A stretch of 64,000 nucleotides of DNA, taken from the NCBI RefSeq assembly GCF_002993325.1, contig NZ_PVNO01000005.1, positions 1 to 64,000 of the forward strand, read 5' to 3'. Source of the stretch: Alteromonas gracilis. GTDB taxonomy: Bacteria; Pseudomonadota; Gammaproteobacteria; Enterobacterales; Alteromonadaceae. This document shows, piece after piece, positions 57,001 to 64,000 of this stretch. The position numbers and the translations under genes are program-made. Position 1 is the first letter of the stretch. Each line of letters starts with the position of its first letter. The notes below the pieces were generated by a model. The model made no database searches. It was not told the origin of the DNA and saw only the letters and a program-made list of their open reading frames with translations.

Positions 57001-57297
57001 GGCCTGCTTGCTTTCAAAGATTTGGATGTCAGCGCCTCGCTCCTTAAGCAACATCAAACGCTTTAACGCTTGTGGTTCAGTTATGTTCATATAGTCTGAA
57101 GTCAGCAATGACAACTTCACATCGCGTTCTTCTGAATTCATCGCATCTTCAATATCTTGAATGATGAGGCTTAGCCCTGACATACGAATAAACGAAACTG
57201 CTATTTCTATACTTGTAGCGTTTTTTAGGGCATCGCGAATTTTATGTAGAAGGTATTGCTGGTTTCTACCGGTAACCAAATAATTTGTAGCAGTCAT
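54001..57297 (-). CDS. PLD nuclease - SF2 helicase - S24 peptidase-like - DUF3427 fusion protein
   Basis: A 1098-residue multi-domain protein. Residues 1-190 form a phospholipase-D-type nuclease domain with HLK (His103, Lys105) and GSSN (125-128). Residues 215-600 are an SF2 helicase: ATGMGKT (Lys247), VDEFHH (331), LTATPNR (356), and QQMGRGLRKS (528-537). Residues 820-935 resemble a LexA/UmuD-type S24 peptidase with ASGNSM (Ser872), YDGDYLLLEQ and LLRKVLK (Lys921 aligning with the LexA catalytic lysine). The C-terminus 965-1098 is DUF3427-like (HHDYFxDD, FxWQSQN, YLFVRE). Start ATG overlaps the methyltransferase stop by one base. Probably a defence or DNA-repair enzyme; function inferred. 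Confidence 0.9.
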   Translation of the reverse strand: MTATNYLVTGRNQQYLLHKIRDALKNATSIEIAVSFIRMSGLSLIIQDIEDAMNSEERDVKLSLLTSDYMNITEPQALKRLMLLKERGADIQIFESKQATSFHLKSYIFVKNSGEALISARAFVGSSNISKTALTDGIEWNYRIDYPNDHDKEAIARIEEIRKQYRYLFTLPQVKPLTYDLIADYEIRYNTARVVTPIQSAASLPDEKEHEIPEPREHQVTALAALNQAREDGVQKGLVVLATGMGKTYLAAFDAAQVDAKKVLFVAHREEILLQAEASFLKIHPNKKVGRYSGKQKDEEYDFLFASIQTIGQVTHLAKFTVTAFDYIVVDEFHHAAAGGYQRLLEHFTPSFLLGLTATPNRTDGSDILKLCDNNLIYQQDLFDGVKAEALCPFTYFGIFDKEVDYEHLPWRNGKFDPEKLSNKLATKGRAKHVLSEWKVKSQDVSLAFCVSRKHADYMADYFNQQGVAAASVHSDSSLTRSEALEKLNNGEIKILFSVDLFNEGVDLPKIDTVLMLRPTESKILFLQQMGRGLRKSEGKDRLIILDFVGNHHSFLNRPEMLFASIIDGPQNRRKIVDLAKSANKLLPAGCYVNFDLEFIDFLTSLSEDELDIQYDRLKETLGRRPTYTEFYNAGASLEKLRRNRGSWWEFVDSKGDLKADELEVLEEHLQWFKDLAVTRTSKCYKLVLLTTLIEHKAFQSQVSIDDLAEWARQWFLDNPEWISDLPESKQQLASLSKSEWRAHWRTNPVKFWCTEEPESKIAWFDISNQQFHFKQSISAIQHDLFLSMTFEINKQRLASYKHKRLSITTPSTSNVVQFPERVQLPFFPNIKIACGHFKTGNAEVSELVNAPFGYGNIDNSRHFIARASGNSMNGGKNPIYDGDYLLLEQITPNNAGSISNTTVAIERQDETGDNQYLLRKVLKNPDGSYTLRAANPDYDDMIASEEMVTFARLKGKVDPLELFVGHELMREEIPPLFNEEFNPGNWQSGHVVLKEKNVQILLVTLNKQGKGSEHQYHDYFIDDKHFHWQSQNSTSPSNKRGREIVEHQKLGSHVYLFVREGKLRGKTASPFMFYGEVKYISHESEKPMNVTWELLSQ

Positions 57298-57911
57298 TAT
57301 CCCTTCACCACTTCAACCGTAATCCACTTCACATCATCTCGCTTCAAACTATCCTGACTCGGAACCGGGTTTAAATTGCGTGCAGTTAGTCCATTATTTT
57401 TCGCCAAGATAGCCAATTCCTCATAGCTTACAGGGTGCATAGGCCGTGCTTCATCGTTTGGGCCGAACCGAAGGCTTATGTACATAGTTCCGTTTTCCGA
57501 AAGCAACTCTGCTAACCGTTTCAATGCAGGTGGTCGTTCAGCTTCTGGCAAGTGCATCCATACCGCTGAAAGCAGTATTAGGTCGTATGTTTTTGGCTGT
57601 TGGGGTAGGGCGGTAAGCGCGGGCAAGCTGGCGTTACACCATGTAACACCGTTATGTGAATTGGCTTGTGCAAGGTTTCTTAACTCATCGGCAGGCTCTG
57701 CGGCTGTTACTTTCCAGCCCTGTTCGGCTAGCCAGTTGGCGTCGCGGCCACTACCTGCGCCTACATCTAGCGCGGTGCCTGCTTTGGCGTTTTGTAAAAA
57801 CGCTTTCCAATCGCCGTGCACACTTTCGGCGTCTACCGAGTTATACAAATCGTAATAGTGCTGCGCTTTTTCGCTGTAATGCGTAATGGTGTCTTTTGTA
57901 CTGCTAGTCAA
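57297..57911 (-). CDS. Class I SAM-dependent methyltransferase
   Basis: A methyltransferase of about 204 residues. Motif I LDVGAGSGRDANWLAEQG is clear, followed by the acidic AAEPADELR, then YDLILLSAVWMHLP and YISLRFGPND. It lacks DNA-methyltransferase signatures (no NPPY or PCQ), so a small molecule, RNA or protein target is more likely. The frame opens at GTG 57986, but a GGGAGG site about ten bases before TTG 57911 makes that start plausible; I use it, with uncertainty. It overlaps the helicase gene (TAATG) and should be co-translated. Confidence 0.82.
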   Translation of the reverse strand: MTSSTKDTITHYSEKAQHYYDLYNSVDAESVHGDWKAFLQNAKAGTALDVGAGSGRDANWLAEQGWKVTAAEPADELRNLAQANSHNGVTWCNASLPALTALPQQPKTYDLILLSAVWMHLPEAERPPALKRLAELLSENGTMYISLRFGPNDEARPMHPVSYEELAILAKNNGLTARNLNPVPSQDSLKRDDVKWITVEVVKG

Positions 57912-58001
57912 AACGTCGATGCCTCCCTGATCTAAAGTACAGATTATCGCATTACCCTCAGCGCAGCCAGCGTTTAGCGATTTCACTTTTGCTCAATTGT
58001 A

Positions 58002-58047
58002 AATAGTAATAATTATCATTTAAATTAAGTTTAAGCTGTTTTATACT
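58002..58047 (+). promoter_or_regulatory. Fur-type operator and promoter for the TonB receptor
   Basis: The 19-base stretch 58002-58020 (AATAGTAATAATTATCATT) matches the Fur consensus at about 13 of 19 positions. It overlaps a -35-like TTTAAA (58019-58024) and is 17 bp before a -10-like TATACT (58042-58047). This predicts repression by Fur in iron-replete cells. Confidence 0.7.
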
Positions 58048-58095
58048 CCTGCCCCGAAAACATACAACCCTTCAAAACCAATAGCAGAGAAAACC

Positions 58096-60189
58096 ATGAA
58101 ACTAAGCAGTTTATTTGCACTAACGCCTATCGCGTTTGCATTGTCGGTAAATGCGCAAACCACACAAAGCGATACGGTAGAAGCTAAAGAAGCAGATGTA
58201 GAAAAAATTCGTATTGTTGGGGTTCGTCAAAACCGCGTTAGCCGCGGTGCAACGGGCTTAACCATGGAAATTAGCGAAACGCCGCAGTCTATTAGTATTC
58301 TGTCTGAAGACTTAATGCAGTCGTTTGGTGCGTTTAATATTAACGATGCGCTAAAGCTTGCGCCGGGTATTAACGTAGAAGAGTGGGAAACTAACCGTAC
58401 TAACTACACCGCCCGTGGTTTTGAAATTAAAAACACGCAAATAGACGGTGTTGGCCTGCCGAACGACTGGGGCATTGTTACCGGTGCTGTGGAAGCCTAC
58501 GGCTATGAAAAAATTGAAGTTATTCGTGGTGCCAACGGCCTGCTAACCGGTGTGGGTAATGCGTCGGGTACCATTAACTATGTGCGCAAGCGCCCAACCA
58601 ATGAAGAGGGGGGTGAAATTGGCGCAAGCATTGGCTCGTACAACTTTAAGCGCGTACAGGGCGACTATTCAATGCTGCTTACCGAAGATGGCAGCTGGGC
58701 AGCCCGCGTAGTAGCAAGCGTTGAAGATAAAGAGTCGCACTTAGATGGCCTAGAGAACGATCGCAGCTTTGTGTACGGTGTTATCGACGGCCAGTTAACC
58801 GATAACGCTACGGTTACCTTTGGGTTGTCTTACCAAGATGCGAATACCGACGGCAACACCTGGGGCGGGCTAGTGTTTAACTATACCGATGGCACCCAAG
58901 CCGAGTGGGACATTAGCGATACCACCTCTCAAGAGTGGACGAAGTGGGATACGGAAACCACCAATGCTTTTGTAGAGCTAGACTATGTGTTCGATAACGA
59001 TTGGCAATTGCTGCTTAGCTATAACTACCGCGACTTTGAAGATCAAAGCAAACTGTTTTACGCCTACGGCGCTATTGATAAAGATACGGGATTAGGCCTG
59101 GTTGGTTGGCCGGGTCGTTATGACTCAGAGCGCGATTCTCATCTTGTTGAAGGCCGTGTATTTGGTGACTTTTCCCTATTTGGCCGTAATCACGAAGTAA
59201 ACTTTGGGGTAAGCCACGCTACCAGCGATGACGTATCTTTCGTTCACGCCTTTGACTATGCTACTACCCCTGCTTACGGCCCCACACCAGCGTTCCCTTA
59301 TGCGCTAGATGCGATTGCAGAGCCAGAGTGGCTGGCCGCTTCCGAGTATTCAAACATTGAACAAACCCTAACCCGTTACTTCGGTTCAGCCCGTTTTAGC
59401 ATTACCGATGAAATGCATATCATTGCTGGCTTTAACGCTATTGATTTTGAGCGTACAGGGCAAAACGCTGGTGCGGTTATCGATAACTCAGAAAGCGAAG
59501 CCAGCCCTTATGTGGGTGCAACCTATGCGGTAACTGAATATATTAACGCGTATGTGAGTTATTCAGACGTGTATCAGCCGCAAGAGCAGTACGACATTAA
59601 CGGTCAGTACCTAGACCCAACCAAAGGCCAAAACTTTGAGGCCGGCGTGAAAGCCCAGTGGTTCGACGACCGTTTATTAACAACGTTCGCGTACTTTACA
59701 GCAGAGCAAGATAACTTGGCAGCTTACGCAGGTACTAATCCAGACACCCTTCAGTTCTACTACAAAGGCGTGTCGGTAGAGTCTAACGGTTTTGAAATTG
59801 AAGTAGCGGGGCAGGTAACCGATGCTCTGCGTGTTAATGCGTCTTACACCAATATTGATGTAGAAGACGAGCAGGGTAATGATGCTAACCTATGGGCACC
59901 GCGCGATGTGGTTACGTTCCAGCTAGGGTACACCATTCCCCAAGCACCAGAAGTGGAAGTAGGCTTTGGTGGTCGCTGGCAGTCTGAAATAAGCAATGTG
60001 GATTACAACGTTGAGCAAGGTTCGTATTTCCTAGGGAACGTGTATGCATCACGTGCGTTTAATGAAGACCTCACCGTTCGCATGAACATCAACAATATCT
60101 TCGATAAGAAGTACATTAACAGCCTGCATACCGTGGGTTATTACGGCGCGGGTATTAACGCCCAGCTAAGTGCGTCGTATACGTTTTAA
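58096..60189 (+). CDS. TonB-dependent siderophore receptor
   Basis: A 697-residue outer-membrane receptor. It has a signal peptide (1-20), a TonB-box region near IRIVGVRQN, a plug domain (about 45-175) with ETPQSISILSEDL, YTARGFEIKNTQIDG in part and RGANGLLTGVGNASGTINYV in pieces, and a 22-strand barrel ending in SYTF. The plug resembles FpvA/FhuE-type hydroxamate or catecholate ferrisiderophore receptors. The Fur-like site upstream supports iron control. The ligand is unknown. Confidence 0.93.
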   Translation: MKLSSLFALTPIAFALSVNAQTTQSDTVEAKEADVEKIRIVGVRQNRVSRGATGLTMEISETPQSISILSEDLMQSFGAFNINDALKLAPGINVEEWETNRTNYTARGFEIKNTQIDGVGLPNDWGIVTGAVEAYGYEKIEVIRGANGLLTGVGNASGTINYVRKRPTNEEGGEIGASIGSYNFKRVQGDYSMLLTEDGSWAARVVASVEDKESHLDGLENDRSFVYGVIDGQLTDNATVTFGLSYQDANTDGNTWGGLVFNYTDGTQAEWDISDTTSQEWTKWDTETTNAFVELDYVFDNDWQLLLSYNYRDFEDQSKLFYAYGAIDKDTGLGLVGWPGRYDSERDSHLVEGRVFGDFSLFGRNHEVNFGVSHATSDDVSFVHAFDYATTPAYGPTPAFPYALDAIAEPEWLAASEYSNIEQTLTRYFGSARFSITDEMHIIAGFNAIDFERTGQNAGAVIDNSESEASPYVGATYAVTEYINAYVSYSDVYQPQEQYDINGQYLDPTKGQNFEAGVKAQWFDDRLLTTFAYFTAEQDNLAAYAGTNPDTLQFYYKGVSVESNGFEIEVAGQVTDALRVNASYTNIDVEDEQGNDANLWAPRDVVTFQLGYTIPQAPEVEVGFGGRWQSEISNVDYNVEQGSYFLGNVYASRAFNEDLTVRMNINNIFDKKYINSLHTVGYYGAGINAQLSASYTF

Positions 60190-60290
60190 TTACGCTATAC
60201 ACCCGCCGTATTAACACGTGTTTTAGCGTAATGCGGTGGGCGTATTGTGCCGTCTTCATTCACTGACGGTTGTGACGAAGGCGTCGCCAG

Positions 60291-61556
60291 TTAACTTTCT
60301 GCTATTGCTTCGCTGTCAGCAAGCGGTAGTTCAATAGTGAACGTGGTGCCCACGCCTTCCTTACTTTCCACGGAAATGCTGCCATTGTGATTTTCAATAA
60401 TGCCGTGGCTAATGGCTAAACCCAGTCCTGTGCCCGAGCCCACTTCCTTTGTTGTAAAAAATGGCTGAAAGAGCTTGGGTAGGTTATCTGATGAAATACC
60501 GCAGCCATTGTCGGCGATGTAAATTTTTACCGAATGATCAAGTTCTTCAGTTTTAATTGAAATAACGCCGTCTTTTTCTACTGCCTGGGTAGCGTTCATT
60601 ACAAGGTTAATAAAAACTTGGCTTAGTTCGGTTAAATTGCCGGTGATATATACATCGTTTTCCCGTTCATAGTGAAGGGTTACATTGTGCCTTAGTTCGT
60701 TATTAAGTAGCGACAGGGTTAAATCGATAGCCTGCTGAACCGACATGACTTCTTGTTTAGAGTCTGACGGATGGGCAAAGTTTTTCAGCCCCGCTACGGT
60801 TTTACTTACCCGTTTACTGCCATCAATACTTTGGTCAATTAAAGGCCCTATATCTTCGCAAATAAAATCAATGTTATCCCAGTTCACTGCTATATTGGTA
60901 AGCGTATCGAGTTGCTCCTTTTCTTTGTCAGGCAAGTTGTTAAGCTTGGTAAGAAGCGGGGCGATATCGTCCATATAACTTTTTAGCGTATTTAAGTTGC
61001 TTAACAAGAAGCCTATCGGGTTATTTATTTCATGGGCTACACCAGCTGCCAGCACACCAAGCGACGCCATTTTCTCTGCATGCAATAGCTCCTGTGTGCG
61101 CTGTTCTACCAATTTCTCTAAATGTTTCGCGCTAGCTTTTAACTCGTCATTAAGCTGTATCATTTCCTGATACATGCTTTCTTTTAGCTGAAGCGTGCCA
61201 ATGTAAAAGTTGATGGGGTCGTGATGCACAAAGTCGTTTAACGCCAGGTTCATTTTCGACAGCTGCCCCATGTTGGTTAGCTGCGGATAACCGATAAAGC
61301 AATAGTTGCCATCTACTTCGTAGAACGCGCCACCAAAAACAAATGAGGGGCTGCTAATGGGGCAAAGAGTAATTAGCTGCCCGTTGAACATTTTTATAAT
61401 TTGGGTGCTTAAAGGCAGCTGTGGTGCTACAAGCTTAAATAGCTCTGAAAACGGCGCGTTTACCGTAAGCTCAGGGCAGACTTTGCCAAACGCATTACTG
61501 AAATTAACAATGTTGAGCTTTTCATCAAAATCTAATTGAAACGTTTGTGATTGCAC
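60291..61556 (-). CDS. Histidine kinase partnered with H-NOX
   Basis: A 421-residue soluble histidine kinase. An N-terminal sensory domain of about 130 residues (PAS-like) contains a pair of cysteines, then a coiled coil leads to the phosphoacceptor VAHEINNP (His175), and the ATPase domain has N-box FINLVMNATQAV, IADNGCGIS and GTGLGLAISHG. No membrane helices are evident. It starts at GTG 61554-61556, eight bases after the H-NOX gene in the same operon, so it is likely inhibited by NO-bound H-NOX. It lacks a receiver domain; its response regulator is outside the window. Confidence 0.9.
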   Translation of the reverse strand: MQSQTFQLDFDEKLNIVNFSNAFGKVCPELTVNAPFSELFKLVAPQLPLSTQIIKMFNGQLITLCPISSPSFVFGGAFYEVDGNYCFIGYPQLTNMGQLSKMNLALNDFVHHDPINFYIGTLQLKESMYQEMIQLNDELKASAKHLEKLVEQRTQELLHAEKMASLGVLAAGVAHEINNPIGFLLSNLNTLKSYMDDIAPLLTKLNNLPDKEKEQLDTLTNIAVNWDNIDFICEDIGPLIDQSIDGSKRVSKTVAGLKNFAHPSDSKQEVMSVQQAIDLTLSLLNNELRHNVTLHYERENDVYITGNLTELSQVFINLVMNATQAVEKDGVISIKTEELDHSVKIYIADNGCGISSDNLPKLFQPFFTTKEVGSGTGLGLAISHGIIENHNGSISVESKEGVGTTFTIELPLADSEAIAES

Positions 61557-61564
61557 TGGCTAGC

Positions 61565-62110
61565 TCATTTAAAGTCGATGCGAAAGGTGCTAAACGGGTT
61601 GTTCTCGTCTCGCAGTTTAACGGTTGAGATTATTGCCGGTTGATTAAAGTGTTCGCACACACCCATTAATAGGCCTTCCACAAAAGGCTCAAGGCCGTCT
61701 CGTGATGAGTGATAATGAATAGTGATACTGCCATCGTCGTTTTTCTCGCATAGAAACGATGGGGGCACTAGTTCTTCCAGCTGGGCTGAGATTACTTGGT
61801 GCATGTTGTTTAAGTTGGAAATAAATTCAAATGCGCCACCTGAGACCAGCGAATACATTTCTTTGTAGCTGCCTTGCGATGTTTCTTTTACCCAGTCTTC
61901 CCCCATTTGACGAAGAAATACGGCTAAGTCTACGTTTAAATGCTCAACAGAAGCACCTACAATACCGAATGTCACTTCATCACTATATGGCTGCACTTCA
62001 AGAAAGGTCGACTCGTAATCCCCCAGTGATGTTTTTATTTCATCCCATGCAGATTGGCCGTATCGATTAATCACTGTTGTGGATATAAATTTGTTTATCA
62101 TGCCGTACAC
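61565..62110 (-). CDS. Haem-NO-binding (H-NOX) sensor
   Basis: A 181-residue H-NOX domain protein. The haem ligand is His104 (NNMHQVI), and the YxSxR haem-propionate motif is complete (Tyr133, Ser135, Arg137 in YHSSRDG). The MYGMINKF start is typical of the family, at GTG 62108-62110 with a GGAG site seven bases before it. It binds NO (and perhaps O2 poorly) and controls the downstream kinase, typically affecting biofilm or c-di-GMP behaviour in related marine bacteria. Confidence 0.92.
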   Translation of the reverse strand: MYGMINKFISTTVINRYGQSAWDEIKTSLGDYESTFLEVQPYSDEVTFGIVGASVEHLNVDLAVFLRQMGEDWVKETSQGSYKEMYSLVSGGAFEFISNLNNMHQVISAQLEELVPPSFLCEKNDDGSITIHYHSSRDGLEPFVEGLLMGVCEHFNQPAIISTVKLRDENNPFSTFRIDFK

Positions 62111-62221
62111 GGGGCATCTCCTTTACACTACCTATGAAAAAAATAGCACAGGGTTTTGAAACTGCGAGTTAAGTGTTGTCAGATTGATGACTACTTTATT
62201 CAAAGGTAGGCGGCAGATAAT

Positions 62222-62250
62222 AAAAATGCGGCATTAAGCCGCATTTTTTT
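62222..62250. terminator. Bidirectional terminator between acyl-CoA dehydrogenase and H-NOX genes
   Basis: Stem AAAAATGCGGC/GCCGCATTTTT (62222-62232, 62238-62248) with T runs on both strands. It ends the minus-strand acyl-CoA dehydrogenase gene. Confidence 0.85.
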
Positions 62251-62263
62251 GTGTTAGTTTTTG

Positions 62264-63484
62264 CTACTGATATTTTTTAAGCTCTAGGCGCGACACCATA
62301 CCTTTATGTACTTCGTCAGGGCCGTCAGCTAGGCGAAGGGCTCTCGCGCCAGCCGCAAAGCGTGCTAGTGGGAAGTCGCTACACATGCCTGCGCCGCCGT
62401 GAATTTGAAGTGCCATATCCACCACGCTTTGTAGCATGTTCGGCACTACTACTTTGATGGCCGAGATCTCTGTCATAGCGTGTTTAACGCCAAGGTTATC
62501 TATCTTCCATGCTGCGTGAAGGGTAAGCAAACGCGCTTGCTCAATCGCCATACGAGCATCCGCAACACGCTCTAGGTTGCCACCTAAGCGAATGATAGGT
62601 TTACCGAAGGCAACGCGCTCGTGACCCCGTTTAAGCGCAAGCTCTAATGCTTTCTCTGCCATACCGATAGCGCGCATACAGTGGTGAATGCGGCCTGGGC
62701 CTAAGCGACCTTGTGCTATAGCAAACCCTTTGCCTAATCCCATGATAATGTTGTTCTTACTTACGCGAACATTATCAAAGTGCATTTCGCCGTGGCCGTA
62801 TGGCGCGTCGTAATCGCCGTAAGCATCTAGCATACGCTTTATAGTAATTCCGGGTGTGTCTAGCGGCACAATTACCATACTGTGGCGGCTGTGCTTGTCA
62901 TTTTCTGGGTTGCTAAGACCCATGAATATCGTGAATGCCGCGTTAGGATGGCCTAAGCCTGTCGACCACCACTTCTTGCCGTTAATAACAACGTCGTCAC
63001 CATCTTCAATAATGGTGGCGGCCATGTTGGTCGCATCAGACGATGCAACATCAGGTTCTGTCATGCCAAATACTGAACGAATTTCACCAGCCAGCAATGG
63101 TGTCAGCCACTGTTCTTTTTGTGCATCGCTACCAAAGTGATACAGCACTTCCATGTTGCCGGTATCAGGCGCATTACAGTTGAAGATTTCCGGGGCAAAC
63201 AAGTATTTCCCCATGCGCTCAGCCATCGGCGCATATTCCAGCGTAGTCAGGCCTTGGCCTAGCTTAGCATCGGGTAAGAATAAATTCGCTAAGCCTGCTT
63301 CACGTGCTTTGGCTTTAAGTGCTTCAGTGCCAGGGTGCAGCTTCCAGTTTTTCCAGTCGCCGTGATTATTTTCTTTATGATGAAAGTCGTAAACTTCATT
63401 TTCAATTGGCGCTATATGTTCAGCAATGAAGTTATCAAGTTTTTCTAATAAGGCTTTGGTTTTGTCGTTATGTGAGAAATCCAT
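62264..63484 (-). CDS. Acyl-CoA dehydrogenase family protein
   Basis: A 406-residue flavoprotein of the acyl-CoA dehydrogenase fold. FAD and substrate segments GMTEPDVASSDATNM, VINGKKWWSTG, GPGRIHHCMRAIGMAEKAL in part and ALQIHGGAGMCSDFPLARF in part are visible. It is close to the ACAD10/11-like group, so branched, aromatic or long-chain acyl-CoA substrates are possible. It is divergent from a LysR-type regulator that begins at 63706 and is probably its target. The catalytic base could not be placed with confidence. Confidence 0.9.
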   Translation of the reverse strand: MDFSHNDKTKALLEKLDNFIAEHIAPIENEVYDFHHKENNHGDWKNWKLHPGTEALKAKAREAGLANLFLPDAKLGQGLTTLEYAPMAERMGKYLFAPEIFNCNAPDTGNMEVLYHFGSDAQKEQWLTPLLAGEIRSVFGMTEPDVASSDATNMAATIIEDGDDVVINGKKWWSTGLGHPNAAFTIFMGLSNPENDKHSRHSMVIVPLDTPGITIKRMLDAYGDYDAPYGHGEMHFDNVRVSKNNIIMGLGKGFAIAQGRLGPGRIHHCMRAIGMAEKALELALKRGHERVAFGKPIIRLGGNLERVADARMAIEQARLLTLHAAWKIDNLGVKHAMTEISAIKVVVPNMLQSVVDMALQIHGGAGMCSDFPLARFAAGARALRLADGPDEVHKGMVSRLELKKYQ

Positions 63485-63705
63485 AGGGTACCTTTATCTT
63501 TATATTGTTCGCTTTAGTTTGTAATGCTTAGAAACAGCGTATTTGAGTTTCGCATCACATGGTCGGGTTGTTTATCCAAGCGCGCAAAACCATGTATTGT
63601 GATCATCGAATAGGGCGCGCGAATGTACTTCGTTAGGCTCATACTAGAGAAACTTGCTCAGTGAATGAAATGAAATATAATCCTTAAATGGTGTGAATTT
63701 TATTC

Positions 63706-64000
63706 ATGGTTTGGCGAATGCTTGAAGACAGACAATTTGAAAAGCTCGATTTGAATTTGCTGAAGGTGTTTGAAGCCCTTTGGCAGCATAGAAACATGAC
63801 CCGGGTGGCTGAAGCGCTGCACATTACGCCGTCGGCAGTTAGCCATGCCATGCGCCGGTTTCGGGATATTTTAGGCGACCCGCTTTTTGTAAAAGAAAAG
63901 CAAAGTATGCTGCCTACCGCTGCCTGCGAACGGTTAGCCCCCGCTATATTGAAAGCCTTGGGCGATATTCGAAAAGCGCTAGGGGAGTTTGCTGACTTCA
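63706..64000 (+). CDS. LysR-family transcriptional regulator (5' part only)
   Basis: The first 98 codons of a LysR-type regulator that runs off the right edge. The N-terminal winged helix reads LDLNLLKVFEALWQHRNMTRV in pieces, then EALHITPSAVSHAMRRFRDILGDPLFV, which is diagnostic. The ATG at 63706 or the one four codons later may be used. It is divergent from the acyl-CoA dehydrogenase gene, whose promoter it probably regulates together with its own. The ligand-binding half is outside the window. Confidence 0.85.
   Translation, partial: MVWRMLEDRQFEKLDLNLLKVFEALWQHRNMTRVAEALHITPSAVSHAMRRFRDILGDPLFVKEKQSMLPTAACERLAPAILKALGDIRKALGEFADF

Noticed and set aside
52000-58000. Prophage or integrative element
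   Set aside because: No integrase, transposase, capsid or tail genes; only gene debris and weak tRNA-like fragments support past integration.

Overview
The window looks like a chromosomal segment of a marine gammaproteobacterium close to Alteromonas. Supporting signs are the Alteromonadales-type housekeeping neighbourhoods (slmA-coaBC-radC, rpmB-rpmG-mutM-coaD, ubiC-ubiA), a moderate GC content, many GGDEF/EAL and outer-membrane proteins, and an imuA-imuB-dnaE2 cassette. No integrase, transposase, phage structural gene or CRISPR array was recognised, so most of the sequence reads as core genome with one accessory-looking stretch at about 52-58 kb.

Layout. 0-0.4 kb: tandem 5S rRNA genes closing an rRNA operon whose 23S lies outside the window. 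0.4-2.7 kb: a PagL-like lipid A deacylase and two tandem periplasmic-binding-protein paralogues. 2.8-8.2 kb: the SOS mutasome imuA-imuB-dnaE2 behind a textbook LexA box. 8.4-12.9 kb: a membrane-anchored hypothetical protein, a DUF885 peptidase-like protein, DUF1820, and a secreted M28 peptidase. 13-16.6 kb: a GT25 glycosyltransferase, slmA, coaBC, radC. 16.7-20.7 kb: a yjbEFGH/gfcABCD-type exopolysaccharide operon, then a second GT25. 21.9-26.3 kb: rpmB-rpmG, mutM, coaD, and the LPS-core genes kdkA and a GT9 heptosyltransferase. 26.4-30.5 kb: a three-gene unit of PstS-like protein, outer-membrane barrel and GGDEF-EAL enzyme. 30.6-34.1 kb: kbl-tdh-glpE-glpG. 34.3-43 kb: an orphan FliL-like protein, ubiC-ubiA, a HigBA-type pair with a frameshifted toxin, ubiK, rep, a GAF-GAF-GGDEF-EAL protein, cytochrome c5. 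43.2 kb: tRNA-Arg(CCG). 43.4-51.8 kb: a NhaC antiporter, a sulfide/persulfide cluster (two YeeE-type proteins, an Rrf2 Fe-S regulator, TauE, an ETHE1/Blh-like hydrolase, a sulfurtransferase-SQR fusion) and a BCCT transporter. 52-58 kb: an HNH-like gene with a broken copy of its tail, tRNA-like 3'-half fragments, and a three-gene set of methyltransferase, PLD-helicase-S24-DUF3427 protein and membrane Mrr-like nuclease. 58-64 kb: an iron-regulated TonB receptor, an H-NOX/histidine kinase pair, an acyl-CoA dehydrogenase and the start of a LysR regulator.

The most interesting candidate for an undescribed system is the 53.1-57.9 kb gene set. Its central 1098-residue protein appears to carry a LexA-like S24 Ser/Lys module inserted between an SF2 helicase core and DUF3427, behind an N-terminal phospholipase-D nuclease. 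It is translationally coupled to a methyltransferase and followed by a membrane-tethered Mrr-type nuclease, which suggests a damage- or invasion-responsive defence or repair module (inference). Other points worth a second look are the periplasmic PBP/porin/c-di-GMP unit, two short tandem repeats that each overlap a stop codon, the inactivated higB next to an intact higA, and the sulfide cluster under a likely NsrR-type regulator.
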